40,066 nt of DNA. It comes from a virus. A program made the position numbers and the translations under genes. Positions within the stretch are counted from its first letter, which is position 1, and each line of letters starts with the position of its first letter. Below the pieces are notes generated by a model. The model saw only the letters and a list, made by a program, of their open reading frames with translations. It searched no databases and was not told the DNA's origin. Shown here piece by piece: positions 23,285 to 30,996 of the stretch. Location of the stretch: the IMG/VR virus record IMGVR_UViG_3300024975_000027, positions 1-40,066 of that record. The stretch is one strand, 5' to 3'.

Positions 23285-25971
23285 TAGACATGGGGCGGGA
23301 TCTCCTGCTCGTCGTCGCCGTCGCCGCCCCGGGAGCCAGGCCCCAGGTACTTGCGCAGCTCGATGTCGAAGTCGAACCAGCACTCGGTGGCCCATTGGCC
23401 CATGGGCGTGCCTGGCGGCGGCTCTGTGACCTGCAGCATGCGGGTGGGCCGCACGTCAGTGGGCCGCATGCGTGACGGCCTGGTCTCGTCGGTCACCACG
23501 GGCTTGGCGGTCTTCACATAGGCGAAGTCCACCTTCATCACCTTGTCGGTGCAGGGCCTGCCCATCGTGTCGGAGATCCGCTTCACCATCGAGGTGAAGA
23601 GAGCCTGCTGCACCGGGAATCGGTCCCCGGTGCGCTGCGCATACTTCAGGTAGGCCCGGTAGGCCTGCTGGCAGGTACAGGCCCTGTAGGGCAGCGCCAG
23701 CTGGCCGTCCGACCATTCCAGCCAGAAGCGCTCGGGGCTCTTGCGGTTCAGGTCGATCAGGTTCTGTTTGGCCACCGTCAGCGGGGCATGTGCAAACGGA
23801 TCGAACCCGGACAGGTCATAGTGCAGCAGGTAGTGATAGAAGGCCTGCATGCCGCCCTCGCGCTTCCATTTGCCGAGGCGCGAGTAGAAGTCGGCCTCAC
23901 GGGCGCGGGGCGTGAAGATCACCAGGTAGCGGCGATCGCTGTTGTCCAGCGCCAGCGGCTGCAGCTCGTTCGAGTTGAACCACACGTTGATGTGGTTGCG
24001 CTCGGTGCGCCGGGGCAGGTTCTTCGGGTTGATCTGCACATCGACGCTGGTGATCAGTGCCTTGAGCCGGTTTTTGTTGTGCACCAGCTCGGCCCGCGAT
24101 GACACCTCGTCGCCGACCACAAACATCTTGCGGCTGCGCCAGTCGTTGAACTTGTCCTCCAGCTCGTCCTGGCCCACGGTGATGCCGTACTCGCCATAGA
24201 TCTCGACCACCAGGTCGGTCAGGAAGTTTTTGCCGGCGCCCTCGTCGCCGTGCATCACCACCGCCGAGCGCAGCTTCGCGCCGCGGTGCTGCAGCGGGTA
24301 GGCCAGCCAGCACATCAGGAAATGGCGGATCTCGTCGCGCTCGACCTCGTCGTCGGCCGTGCGGCTGGTGAGGTGCTCGATCAGCTCTTTGATGGGCTCG
24401 ACGTCGCCCTCTTTGGGCTCGGTCGGGAAACCGCCGAACAGGTTCACGTGCGTGTTCGGGTCGGCCTGCTCGGTGGGGTCAAACACCACCTTGTCGGGCA
24501 TCACCGTCCAGCGTCCGGTGGCCTCACGGGTGTGGGTGGACTGGCCACCCTTCCACAGCTTGGTGATGAAGGTGCCATGCGCGTGCGCCATGTTGGCAAT
24601 CTTCATGATGATGCGGGCCTTGCCGTCCCAGACGGTGTCGGTGCCGTAGATCAGCGCGAAGTTGGCCCGCAGGTCGTTGAACTTCTCCCAGTCGATGTCG
24701 TCGTCTGCGCCATCGCCGTCAGACTCGCCCTCGGGCTTGCTGGACTTGCCTCGGCCCTTGCCTTTGCCCTTGCCCGCCCCCTTGCCCCCGGCTGCAGACG
24801 CACTCGCGGTTTCTTCAGGGGGTGGGGGGTCAGGCCGCTCATCAGCGCTGGCCGGTCCAGCATCATCGGGCGGCGGCACCGAGCGCAAGCGAGGCCGGGG
24901 CTTGCTGAGCGTCACGCCCACAAGCGGGGCCAGCCAGGCCAGGGCATCTTTGAGCGAGTGCCCGCCGAACTCGACCACCAGGTCGATGGGGCTCATGCCG
25001 CGCCGTGTGCCCCAGTCTTTGATGCCGCCGGGCGTGATGGTCAGATCCTCCTGCAGATCGCGGCCCAGCGCCTTCGAAGTGATGCGGTAGCCCTCGCCGA
25101 ACTCGCTGGTGTGCGGCTTGGCGCGGTTGTTGAAGAGCACCTGCACCCAGTCGTGCAGGTTCGCCATGGCCGCATCATTCACAGCCTTGAAGTCCTTACC
25201 CTTCTCAGGCATGGGCGCGCCGGCTACAGCGGCCAGCTTGGGCTTGGCCGGCTGGCCATCGGCGGCAGCTTGGGCCAGCGCGGTGGCAACAGCGGCCTTC
25301 TCCGCCTTCTGCGCCTCGATGCTGCGCTCCACCATCACCCGCATATAGGTCAAGGCGTCCGGGTCTACCGGCACGGGCTCGGTCGGCGTGCCGCCCCAGT
25401 GCGCGCCGGTGCAGGTGAAATACTGGCTGTCGCAATAGACCTCAAGGCCGATGGCGTCATCCTTGAATTTCGGCGTGTGGCCCTGCAGGATGATGTGCAC
25501 GCCGGTGCCCGAAACACTGCGCTCGGTGTAGCTCGGGCAGCGAGCCATGATGTCTTGGCACAAGGGCGACACCTCGCCCGTCTCCAGGTCGATGGCGCCG
25601 TCGATGTCAATACCGAGCAAGCCATCGCCTGGCAGAAAGGCGAAGCCGATGCCCGCCCAGTGCTGCGAACCCTGCATGCACTTCAGCGCCTGCTCGAAGC
25701 TGACCAAAGTGCTGCGGTCCAACGGGTGGCCCTGTGGCACCTGCGGGTGCTCCAGGCTGGGGAATCCATCCTTGGGCTTGCCTCGTGGCCACCCCCGCGG
25801 CTTGCCCGAGGTGTAGAACGGCACCTTGGCCGGCTTGGAGCCCTTGCCGTGGTCGATGAACTTCCAGACCAGCCAGTGCGGCAGATCTCGCATGGCCGCC
25901 GGCATGTGACAGCGAAGCCGCTCGATGTCGGCGGCTCGCTGGGCTTTGGGGTCGGGCGGGCGCTCGGTCAT
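23284..25971 (-). CDS. Primase-polymerase/SF3 helicase (NrS-1-like)
   Basis: The protein has 895 aa. Residues 30-200 match archaeo-eukaryotic primase-type prim-pols: IDIDG (D122, D124), SGTGVHII (H159) and LEVYCDSQYF (about 176-185). A linker at 385-425 is very basic and repetitive (GKGKGKGRGKS). Residues about 430-720 are a helicase part: Walker A HGDEGAGKN (574-582), Walker B MFVVGDEV (616-623) and the SF3-type NVWFNSNE. Beyond about 720 lies a helical C-terminal part. The closest known protein type is the NrS-1 phage enzyme, which unites primer synthesis, polymerisation and unwinding. It would start replication at the adjacent iterons. The ATG overlaps the upstream gene (ATGA). Confidence 0.85.
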   Translation of the reverse strand: MTERPPDPKAQRAADIERLRCHMPAAMRDLPHWLVWKFIDHGKGSKPAKVPFYTSGKPRGWPRGKPKDGFPSLEHPQVPQGHPLDRSTLVSFEQALKCMQGSQHWAGIGFAFLPGDGLLGIDIDGAIDLETGEVSPLCQDIMARCPSYTERSVSGTGVHIILQGHTPKFKDDAIGLEVYCDSQYFTCTGAHWGGTPTEPVPVDPDALTYMRVMVERSIEAQKAEKAAVATALAQAAADGQPAKPKLAAVAGAPMPEKGKDFKAVNDAAMANLHDWVQVLFNNRAKPHTSEFGEGYRITSKALGRDLQEDLTITPGGIKDWGTRRGMSPIDLVVEFGGHSLKDALAWLAPLVGVTLSKPRPRLRSVPPPDDAGPASADERPDPPPPEETASASAAGGKGAGKGKGKGRGKSSKPEGESDGDGADDDIDWEKFNDLRANFALIYGTDTVWDGKARIIMKIANMAHAHGTFITKLWKGGQSTHTREATGRWTVMPDKVVFDPTEQADPNTHVNLFGGFPTEPKEGDVEPIKELIEHLTSRTADDEVERDEIRHFLMCWLAYPLQHRGAKLRSAVVMHGDEGAGKNFLTDLVVEIYGEYGITVGQDELEDKFNDWRSRKMFVVGDEVSSRAELVHNKNRLKALITSVDVQINPKNLPRRTERNHINVWFNSNELQPLALDNSDRRYLVIFTPRAREADFYSRLGKWKREGGMQAFYHYLLHYDLSGFDPFAHAPLTVAKQNLIDLNRKSPERFWLEWSDGQLALPYRACTCQQAYRAYLKYAQRTGDRFPVQQALFTSMVKRISDTMGRPCTDKVMKVDFAYVKTAKPVVTDETRPSRMRPTDVRPTRMLQVTEPPPGTPMGQWATECWFDFDIELRKYLGPGSRGGDGDDEQEIPPHV

Positions 25972-26252
25972 GCCCTGCCCTGCTTGCGTGATTGCATCGA
26001 GAGCCGCGCCTCGTGGTCTTCTCTGCAGTATTCATCGCAATACACCGCCAGCGGCAAGCAGCTGCCGCCGCAGTTAGTGCAAACGCCCGGTGTGGCCTTG
26101 GGCGTGAGCGCCGCAGCCTGGCGCTGCTGGGCCTGGGCCACCGCCAGGAACTGCGCATCGCGCAGGGTGGCCAGATCCTCTTCGCCGATACGGCCGTCGT
26201 CATCCGTCAGCGCTGCCCGCACTGGGAGTGCGTGGTGTGTCCCGTCGCTCAT
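25968..26252 (-). CDS. Small Cys-rich zinc-binding protein
   Basis: The protein has 94 aa. The C-terminal part has CTNCGGSC...CDEYC (about residues 58-75), a likely zinc-binding cluster of four or more Cys, followed by EDHEAR. Its length and placement recall TraR/DksA-like or short zinc-finger phage proteins, but the spacing differs from DksA, so a DksA function is not claimed. It is translated with the primase-polymerase gene (ATGA overlap). Confidence 0.6.
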   Translation of the reverse strand: MSDGTHHALPVRAALTDDDGRIGEEDLATLRDAQFLAVAQAQQRQAAALTPKATPGVCTNCGGSCLPLAVYCDEYCREDHEARLSMQSRKQGRA

Positions 26253-26284
26253 GGCGCGGTGTCCTTGTTGTGAGGGGTGATCGG

Positions 26285-26566
26285 TCAGCGCGACCAGGCG
26301 CGCATGAGGCAGTCAAGGCCCGGCGCCGGCACGGCCATGCCGCGCGGCGCGTAGTCCACCATCGGCTTGCAAGAACCGGCCACACGCACCCTGCCCACCT
26401 CTTGCAGATCGCCGGCACGGGCCATGTTCTCCACGGTTCTGCGCCCGACCAGCAGGCCAACGCTGGCGCGCTGGGCAATGTCGCGCCAGGTCGCATTGCG
26501 CTGCTCGGCCTTGAGCGCCATTGCGGCCTCGCTGAGGGCTCGGCGCACTTCGCCTTGGGGCCTCAT
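26285..26566 (-). CDS. Putative DNA-binding (HTH) early protein
   Basis: The protein has 93 aa. Residues about 25-55 (TWRDIAQRASVGLLVGRRTVENMARAG) fit a helix-turn-helix, and the C-terminus (PRGMAVPAPGLD) is proline-rich. ATG 26566 overlaps the CII-like stop. It lies in the leftward early operon between regulator and replication genes, so it may support replication or transcription control. Confidence 0.55.
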   Translation of the reverse strand: MRPQGEVRRALSEAAMALKAEQRNATWRDIAQRASVGLLVGRRTVENMARAGDLQEVGRVRVAGSCKPMVDYAPRGMAVPAPGLDCLMRAWSR

Positions 26567-27066
26567 GGCGCGCCCCCGGTGGACGGCTTGCCCTCGGCAT
26601 TGCGCCGCACCAGGTAGCGCATGAACGCATCACCGGCGGCGACCAGCTGCCCCCACTGCTCCTCTATGGCGCGCACGTCGCGGTCAGACACATCGCCGTC
26701 AGCGGCGCGGGTGGACGCCTCGATCATCACGTCGCCGACCTCTTTGCTTACGCGGCCAAGGTGCATGCCCAGTTCCTGATCGGGCACATCGCAGGGCAGC
26801 ATCGGTAGCGGCAGCGCAAAGCGGCCCACCTCGGCCTCGATGGCATCGCCGATACGCAGATCGTCCGACCGGGTCATGATGCGCACCGCATCCAGCAGGC
26901 CCAGCTTGAAGCCCGGCGCGCCGGACAGCTCTTTGCGCAGCGTCTCCCAGGTCTTGCCCAGCTTCAACGCCATCTCGGGGCCGCCGTAGTCCTCGACCGT
27001 GTGGCGGGCCGCATCCAGCGGGCTCATGCAGACCGAATCGCTGCGGGGGGTGCTCCAACTGCTCAT
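26563..27066 (-). CDS. CII-like regulator (P2 CII/phage_CII family)
   Basis: The protein has 167 aa. The start is taken as ATG 27066; a longer open frame from 27096 is possible. The block SPLDAARHTVEDYGGPEMAL, then KLGLLDAVRIM, is the hallmark of the phage regulatory CII family. The rest is helical with IEEQWGQLVAAGDAF. Role by family: helps set the lysis/lysogeny choice. It is the second gene of the leftward early operon after the Cro-like gene. Confidence 0.75.
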   Translation of the reverse strand: MSSWSTPRSDSVCMSPLDAARHTVEDYGGPEMALKLGKTWETLRKELSGAPGFKLGLLDAVRIMTRSDDLRIGDAIEAEVGRFALPLPMLPCDVPDQELGMHLGRVSKEVGDVMIEASTRAADGDVSDRDVRAIEEQWGQLVAAGDAFMRYLVRRNAEGKPSTGGAP

Positions 27067-27165
27067 AACCTGGACCTCGCAAACTGGATATGGCAATGCA
27101 CTGGCATGGCGCCCAAACTGCAGGCATGAACTGCAGCAAAACCTATCGAAGTGCGAATGAATGAC

Positions 27166-27489
27166 TCAGCTTGCATGGCGAGCCTCGCCCAATTTCACGG
27201 TTTCAGCGGGCGCACCATTTGGTGCAGCACCAGATTGACCGACAATCGCCCGCTCATTAACCACTTGATTCAGGCAGCCGTCCCAAATGAGGTGCCAGTC
27301 TTTCGGTCGAGTCACGCTTACGGGGACTTGGCCGCCGGTCTCAATCTCGATCTGGCGGGCCAGCGCTGCGCTGGCAACTCGGGTGCCATACGCTACGTTT
27401 CGCAGGTGCCCCACTGTCGTCCCAACCCGGAGCGCGAAGGCCTCTAGGTCTTCGTCCTCCAGGGGTCTGATGTATTCGCGCAGTTCCAT
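27166..27489 (-). CDS. Cro/YdaS-like repressor
   Basis: The protein has 107 aa. ATG 27489 is used; a TTG at 27495 is open but unlikely. The first 60 residues carry an HTH (EDEDLEAFALRVGTTVGHLRNVAY) and the typical ending RPKDWHLIW. It is divergent from the CI-like gene and faces the operator pair at 27500-27540, so it is the likely lytic-side repressor. The predicted transcription start is 2-3 nt before the ATG, so its message may be almost leaderless. Confidence 0.75.
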   Translation of the reverse strand: MELREYIRPLEDEDLEAFALRVGTTVGHLRNVAYGTRVASAALARQIEIETGGQVPVSVTRPKDWHLIWDGCLNQVVNERAIVGQSGAAPNGAPAETVKLGEARHAS

Positions 27490-27497
27490 AGCCAAGG

Positions 27498-27526
27498 ATT
27501 AAACCAGATGGTTTACACGAAAGCAA
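27498..27526 (-). promoter_or_regulatory. Leftward early promoter (pR-like)
   Basis: On the minus strand TTGCTT (27526-27521), a 17-bp spacer and TTTAAT (27503-27498; 5/6 match to TATAAT) drive cro, cII and the replication genes. The operator at 27500-27515 overlaps the -10 box and spacer, so binding by the repressor would block it. Confidence 0.7.
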
Positions 27527-27540
27527 CACCATTTGATCTA
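27500..27540. promoter_or_regulatory. Operator pair O1/O2 in the immunity region
   Basis: O1 (27500-27515) is TAAACCAGATGGTTTA: 7-bp arms and a 2-bp spacer. O2 (27525-27540) matches 10 of 14 arm bases. Centres are 25 bp apart. O1 lies on the leftward promoter. A weak rightward promoter for cI (TTTACA at 27512-27517, TCTAAA near 27537) is overlapped by both, as in lambda pRM. Confidence 0.75.
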
Positions 27541-27564
27541 AACGACGGGGTTCAATCCCCGCCC

Positions 27565-28272
27565 ATGAGTGATCATCTGGTGCGGGTTTCAAGGCTTAAA
27601 CAGTTGCAGGGCGAGAGCGAGCCAAGCTGGAGCGATTCCGAGCTGGCGCGGCAATGCGGGCGAACGCCGCAGCAGGTCCGAGCCTGGTTCAGCTACAACC
27701 CAGACACCAAGAAGGGCCGACCTATAGGAGAAAAGCTCGCCCGATCCCTCGAAGAGAAGCTGAAACTGCCCCGTTACTGGCTGGACGAGCGGCCTGGTTC
27801 AACTGCTAAATTTGAAGCCAGGGAGGGTAGCAAGATATATAGCGGCGCTCCTGCCCCGCACGCGGTTACCCACGATGGCACGAACGTGCCTGTTATCGAG
27901 TGGGAACTGTTACCGAAGATGCTGTCTGAGCCGAATTCCAGCTTTACCCCTAGCGCACCGCATCTGCCGACATTTGCGCAGGCGACCCGCTTTGCCAAGT
28001 TTGTGGCCATGCCCGATGACTCGATGTCGCCCGTGTTTCAACCAGGCGATCACATCCTGTTCGATCCAGCTGAGCTGCCCCGCGCCGGCGACACGGTACT
28101 GGTGAGCATCCCCTCGGGCGAGCATTTCGTACGCACCTACAGGCCGCGCACGGCCCACCACTGGGATGCAACGCCGCTGAATGGCAACTACGAGCCACTG
28201 TCATCACAGACGGATGGCGCCGTGGTGGCTGCGGTGATGGTGGAGCACCGGCGATATCGGGCGACGCGCTGA
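27565..28272 (+). CDS. cI: CI-like repressor with S24 domain
   Basis: The protein has 235 aa. The start is ATG 27565: an upstream in-frame ATG (27508) lies inside operator O1. No clear Shine-Dalgarno is present, so translation may be leaderless. Residues about 22-65 form the HTH DNA-binding domain (SDSELARQCGRTPQQVRAW). Residues about 145-230 are a LexA/CI-like C-terminal domain with the Ser in PDDSMSP (S153). The general-base Lys of the family aligns with R190 (EHFVRTYR vs LexA EVTVKRL), and no Ala-Gly or Cys-Gly cleavage bond is visible in the linker. The domain would keep dimer and operator cooperativity but might not self-cleave. It lies between the two operator pairs. Confidence 0.88.
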   Translation: MSDHLVRVSRLKQLQGESEPSWSDSELARQCGRTPQQVRAWFSYNPDTKKGRPIGEKLARSLEEKLKLPRYWLDERPGSTAKFEAREGSKIYSGAPAPHAVTHDGTNVPVIEWELLPKMLSEPNSSFTPSAPHLPTFAQATRFAKFVAMPDDSMSPVFQPGDHILFDPAELPRAGDTVLVSIPSGEHFVRTYRPRTAHHWDATPLNGNYEPLSSQTDGAVVAAVMVEHRRYRATR

Positions 28273-28273
28273 G

Positions 28274-28915
28274 CTAGTTCTGGATCGCATCCACGATCCC
28301 AATGGTCTGGCTTGGCCCACTGGTGTAAACGTAAGTTTGCCTCGCTGAAAACACGTGCTGGCGACGCGTACCGCTGGCCGTCTCAGTGCTGTTCACGCTG
28401 TCCGGCTCACCCAGCACAGCATAGGCGCCGCAACTGGTCATTCCCAAGACCACGACATTGCCGCTCAGCTGAGAGGTGTCAACACCGTTGACCAGCCCCT
28501 GATCGGTGACGGATCGCCGCAGCGCCTCGGCATACGCGCTGTTGCGATCTCGCCGCATCTCGCGGCCCCAAGCTGCGCACTCCTGCCACCACTTCATGGC
28601 GTGGATCTTGGAGCCGAACTTGGCGACCGCCGCATCCACCTTGCGCTTCGCCTCGGCCTCCATGGCTAGTAACCGATCGCGCTCGGCCGCGGCCGATGCC
28701 GCTTGAGCCACCTGCTCGGCCGTTGGCGCCGGGTCCGGGCGAAGCAGTGCAGTTCGCTTGGCTTCGCCGTCGGCCGCCACCTGGCCAAGACGTGACGACG
28801 CCAAGGCAAATGCCACGACTGCGGCCCCGGCAGCAAGCGCATACGGCAGCGCCCCACCCGACCGGCGATGCAGCGACCCAACCGCTCGGCCAATCTCCCT
28901 GGCAAGACCCATCAC
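28274..28915 (-). CDS. Membrane-anchored protein with a BamE/SmpA-like C-terminal domain
   Basis: The protein has 213 aa. One membrane helix (about residues 23-40) is followed by a helical/coiled region (about 60-110: AERDRLLAMEAEAKRKVDA) and a C-terminal domain (about 150-213) with VLGMTSCGAYAVLGEPDSVN and YVYTSGPSQ, the pattern of BamE/SmpA-type folds. It is convergent with cI, with one base between the stops, and follows the lipoprotein gene. It has no place in phage growth and is likely expressed in the lysogen. Superinfection exclusion or envelope change is a reasonable guess. Confidence 0.6.
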   Translation of the reverse strand: MMGLAREIGRAVGSLHRRSGGALPYALAAGAAVVAFALASSRLGQVAADGEAKRTALLRPDPAPTAEQVAQAASAAAERDRLLAMEAEAKRKVDAAVAKFGSKIHAMKWWQECAAWGREMRRDRNSAYAEALRRSVTDQGLVNGVDTSQLSGNVVVLGMTSCGAYAVLGEPDSVNSTETASGTRRQHVFSARQTYVYTSGPSQTIGIVDAIQN

Positions 28916-28929
28916 CTCTCCAAACGCTA

Positions 28930-29343
28930 CTAGAACGCGGTTTCTTGGAAAACCAGTTCATTGTTCAGCCCTGCATCGAGCAGGAAGACACGCAGCGCCT
29001 TGTCTCGTAGCTCGACGGTGACCTCTTTGAGCTGACCCGCGCACAGCGCTCCCTGGACTTCAGCGCTCAGCACGTGGCGCCCTGCCGCCAATGTGAATTG
29101 CACCTTCTCAGCACGCCATAGATCAGCTATCGGCTTGCCGTCCGCGTAGACACGGAAGCGGCACCCACTGGCCGCGAACACATCATTGCGCTTGATCACC
29201 ACCGGGTCAGACTGGTCGAGGGTGAACCCTTCGAGTATCTGAGCTGAAGGCACGTGCTTCGCCTGCTCCGTTCGTATCACCGTGGTCGAGCACCCGCCGA
29301 CCAGCGCCGCCATCACCACGAGCCCAAGTGTTGTTGTCTGCAT
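28930..29343 (-). CDS. Lysogenic-conversion lipoprotein
   Basis: The protein has 137 aa. The signal peptide has the lipobox LVGGC (Cys18), followed by Ser, so it would go to the outer membrane by the +2 rule. The n-region lacks Lys/Arg, which is unusual. The body is beta-rich with FRVYADGKPIADLW, like small phage or plasmid envelope lipoproteins. The Shine-Dalgarno AAGGGGG lies 6 nt upstream. It is encoded between the operator pairs and beside the repressor, typical of lysogenic conversion genes. A block of phage DNA entry is plausible but not shown. Confidence 0.65.
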   Translation of the reverse strand: MQTTTLGLVVMAALVGGCSTTVIRTEQAKHVPSAQILEGFTLDQSDPVVIKRNDVFAASGCRFRVYADGKPIADLWRAEKVQFTLAAGRHVLSAEVQGALCAGQLKEVTVELRDKALRVFLLDAGLNNELVFQETAF

Positions 29344-29390
29344 TGAATCCCCCTTGCCATGACCCTAGCAAGATGAACAGCAGTCGGCAA

Positions 29391-29431
29391 TAAATCAGAT
29401 GGTGTAGACAAAGCTTAAACCATTTGGTTTA
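29391..29431. promoter_or_regulatory. Operator pair O3/O4 at the rightward promoter
   Basis: O3 (29391-29406) TAAATCAGATGGTGTA matches 12 of 14 arm bases. O4 (29416-29431) TAAACCATTTGGTTTA is perfect and extends to 18 bp as TTAAACCATTTGGTTTAA. The centres are again 25 bp apart. Together with the first pair this gives a two-site switch region on each side of cI. Confidence 0.78.
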
Positions 29432-29433
29432 AT
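29405..29433 (+). promoter_or_regulatory. Rightward early promoter (pL-like)
   Basis: TAGACA (29405-29410, 5/6 to TTGACA), a 17-bp spacer and TTTAAT (29428-29433, 5/6) form a strong-looking promoter. O4 covers the spacer and -10 box, so the CI-like protein would silence it. Transcription should start near 29440, giving a 20-nt leader with GGAGG at 29451. Confidence 0.75.
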
Positions 29434-29460
29434 CGACTCCGAATCAACCCGGAGGCGATC

Positions 29461-30171
29461 ATGCAGACACCCGAGATCCTCGGTCCCGGCCACTACCAAA
29501 GCGAGACAGACCCGGCACTGACCTACCACTGCGCAGAAGGTGCCGTCTGGCTGGTCATCAACATCGACCCGGAGACCGGCCTGCATCGGCCAGGGCCTCG
29601 GGACTACCGTGTGCGCGTCCGTGATCAGTGGACTCCTATCCAGTTCGCCCCTCAGGCCCCGGCGCCGGTGCCGGTGCCGGCCTGGACCTATCAGGCGCCG
29701 AAGCACCCCAGCACCTCGCCGTTGCAGTGCTACTACAGGGCCGCAGAGTTTCACGACATGCTGTTCGGCGCAGGCTCCTACGTCGATGGGGCCGCCAGCC
29801 TGCAGCTGTTCCGCTGGGCCGACAGCGCCGCGGGATGCCGACTCGAAGTCAGCCGATACGGGCAGGGCAGCTGTACGGCCGACCTGACCACCGAGCAGCT
29901 GCTGCAGCTGCGCGACGCCTGCAACGACGCCCTGCGAGACATCGCCCAGGCCGAAGATGACCGCCTGCGCCGCGAGTCGCTCGACGAGATCCGCGCAGAC
30001 ATGGAACTCGCCCGCGAAATGGGCCTGAGCGGCCCCGGCGCGTACTACGCACACCCCGATGTGCACTATGTAGCTACCGAGGCCGAGGTCGCCCCCAAGC
30101 TGCGCAGCATCAAAGTGGGCATCGTCATCGTCGATCCGTCCGTTGCCCAGGCAACGGCTGCGGAGGCCTGA
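29461..30171 (+). CDS. First gene of the rightward early operon, unknown
   Basis: The protein has 236 aa and is soluble. The N-terminus has a small beta-rich part (GPGHYQSETD; GAVWLVINIDPETG) and a proline-rich linker (APVPVPAWTY), then a helical, acidic second half (LLQLRDACNDALRDIAQ). It has no visible signature. It occupies the position of N in lambda, but is not N-like (not a short basic protein). The RBS is GGAGG, 6 nt upstream. It may be an early takeover factor. Confidence 0.65.
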   Translation: MQTPEILGPGHYQSETDPALTYHCAEGAVWLVINIDPETGLHRPGPRDYRVRVRDQWTPIQFAPQAPAPVPVPAWTYQAPKHPSTSPLQCYYRAAEFHDMLFGAGSYVDGAASLQLFRWADSAAGCRLEVSRYGQGSCTADLTTEQLLQLRDACNDALRDIAQAEDDRLRRESLDEIRADMELAREMGLSGPGAYYAHPDVHYVATEAEVAPKLRSIKVGIVIVDPSVAQATAAEA

Positions 30172-30173
30172 CC

Positions 30174-30416
30174 ATGCGCGCCAACCGCATCCCCCGCATC
30201 CACGGCGCCCGCGCCCACTGCCGCACCCCGGCCACTGGCTGGCCCCTGGCCGACTGGGCCGACCAGCGCCCACACACCCGCTGGCCGCTGATCGCGCTGC
30301 TGCTGGCCCTGCTGTGCGGCCTGGCGGGCAATGCCGACCTGCCGGCCGATGACGAGCTGCCGGCCTGCGATGCCGCCTGCGCGCAGACCCTTGCCGCTGA
30401 CGAGGTGACCACATGA
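30174..30416 (+). CDS. Small membrane protein of the early operon
   Basis: The protein has 80 aa with one hydrophobic segment (LIALLLALLCGLAG, about residues 38-51), a basic N-terminus and a Cys-containing acidic tail. It overlaps the next gene by ATGA (30413-30416). The role is unknown. Confidence 0.55.
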   Translation: MRANRIPRIHGARAHCRTPATGWPLADWADQRPHTRWPLIALLLALLCGLAGNADLPADDELPACDAACAQTLAADEVTT

Positions 30417-30760
30417 GCGAAGCCCCAAAGCACAAAGCCGGCCGCATCTATGTGCTGCCACCGCCTCTCAGGTTCACGCCGCCTCGCCATACGCGCCAGC
30501 TGCGCGAGCAGCTCAAGGCCCAGGACGATGCAGCGTTCGCTGACACGGCCCCGCCGCCGCTGGAGCCCTTCGGCCAGCGCCTGCGCCATGCGCAAGACGT
30601 GGCCCGCGCCAGAGACCAAGGCTACGCACAGGGCTATATGGACGGCCTGGCCAGCCGCGTGCACGTCACGCCCGCGGCCCGCATGGTGAGCGCGCTGCTG
30701 GGCGCTGTTGCCTGCTGCCTGGGCTTTTGGGGCTACCACCTGGTCAGGGCCTGGCTGTGA
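30413..30760 (+). CDS. Early operon membrane protein
   Basis: The protein has 115 aa: an N-terminal soluble, basic and proline-rich part, then a C-terminal hydrophobic helix (VSALLGAVACCLGFWGYHLV, about residues 90-110) and a short Arg-Trp end. It shares ATGA with the previous gene and a GTGA with the next, so the three form a coupled group. No known family. Confidence 0.55.
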   Translation: MSEAPKHKAGRIYVLPPPLRFTPPRHTRQLREQLKAQDDAAFADTAPPPLEPFGQRLRHAQDVARARDQGYAQGYMDGLASRVHVTPAARMVSALLGAVACCLGFWGYHLVRAWL

Positions 30761-30996
30761 GCACGCTGCACCACGCCCGCCCCATCGCCGAGCCCGCATC
30801 GTGGGCGCAGGCCCGCCCCTTCCGTGCGTGCGAGCTGTGCGACCACGGCCAGACGGTGCTGCAGGGCCAGCGCCGCTGCACGCACCCCAGCGCGGCCGGC
30901 ACCAGCCAAGGCGTGCCCGTGCACCAGGCCCGCGCCCTGGGCGGCGCCTGCGGCCCCGAGGCCGACTTGATGCTCCCGCCATGGGTGCGGTCATGA
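30757..30996 (+). CDS. Small Cys/His-rich early protein
   Basis: The protein has 79 aa with a GTG start (GTGA overlap with the previous stop). The pattern CELCDH...RRCTHP plus a later GACG gives four Cys and two His, likely a zinc site. Similar small Cys-rich proteins occur in many betaproteobacterial phages; the function is unknown. Confidence 0.5.
   Translation: MSTLHHARPIAEPASWAQARPFRACELCDHGQTVLQGQRRCTHPSAAGTSQGVPVHQARALGGACGPEADLMLPPWVRS

Noticed and set aside
27546-27561. CGGGGTTCAATCCCCG resembles a tRNA T-arm and could mark an att site
   Set aside because: The loop is six bases and no acceptor, anticodon or D arm lies nearby; it sits in the cI leader, not near int.
27508-27564. Longer cI start at ATG 27508
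   Set aside because: It lies in operator O1 and the -35 region; the ATG at 27565 fits the HTH start better.
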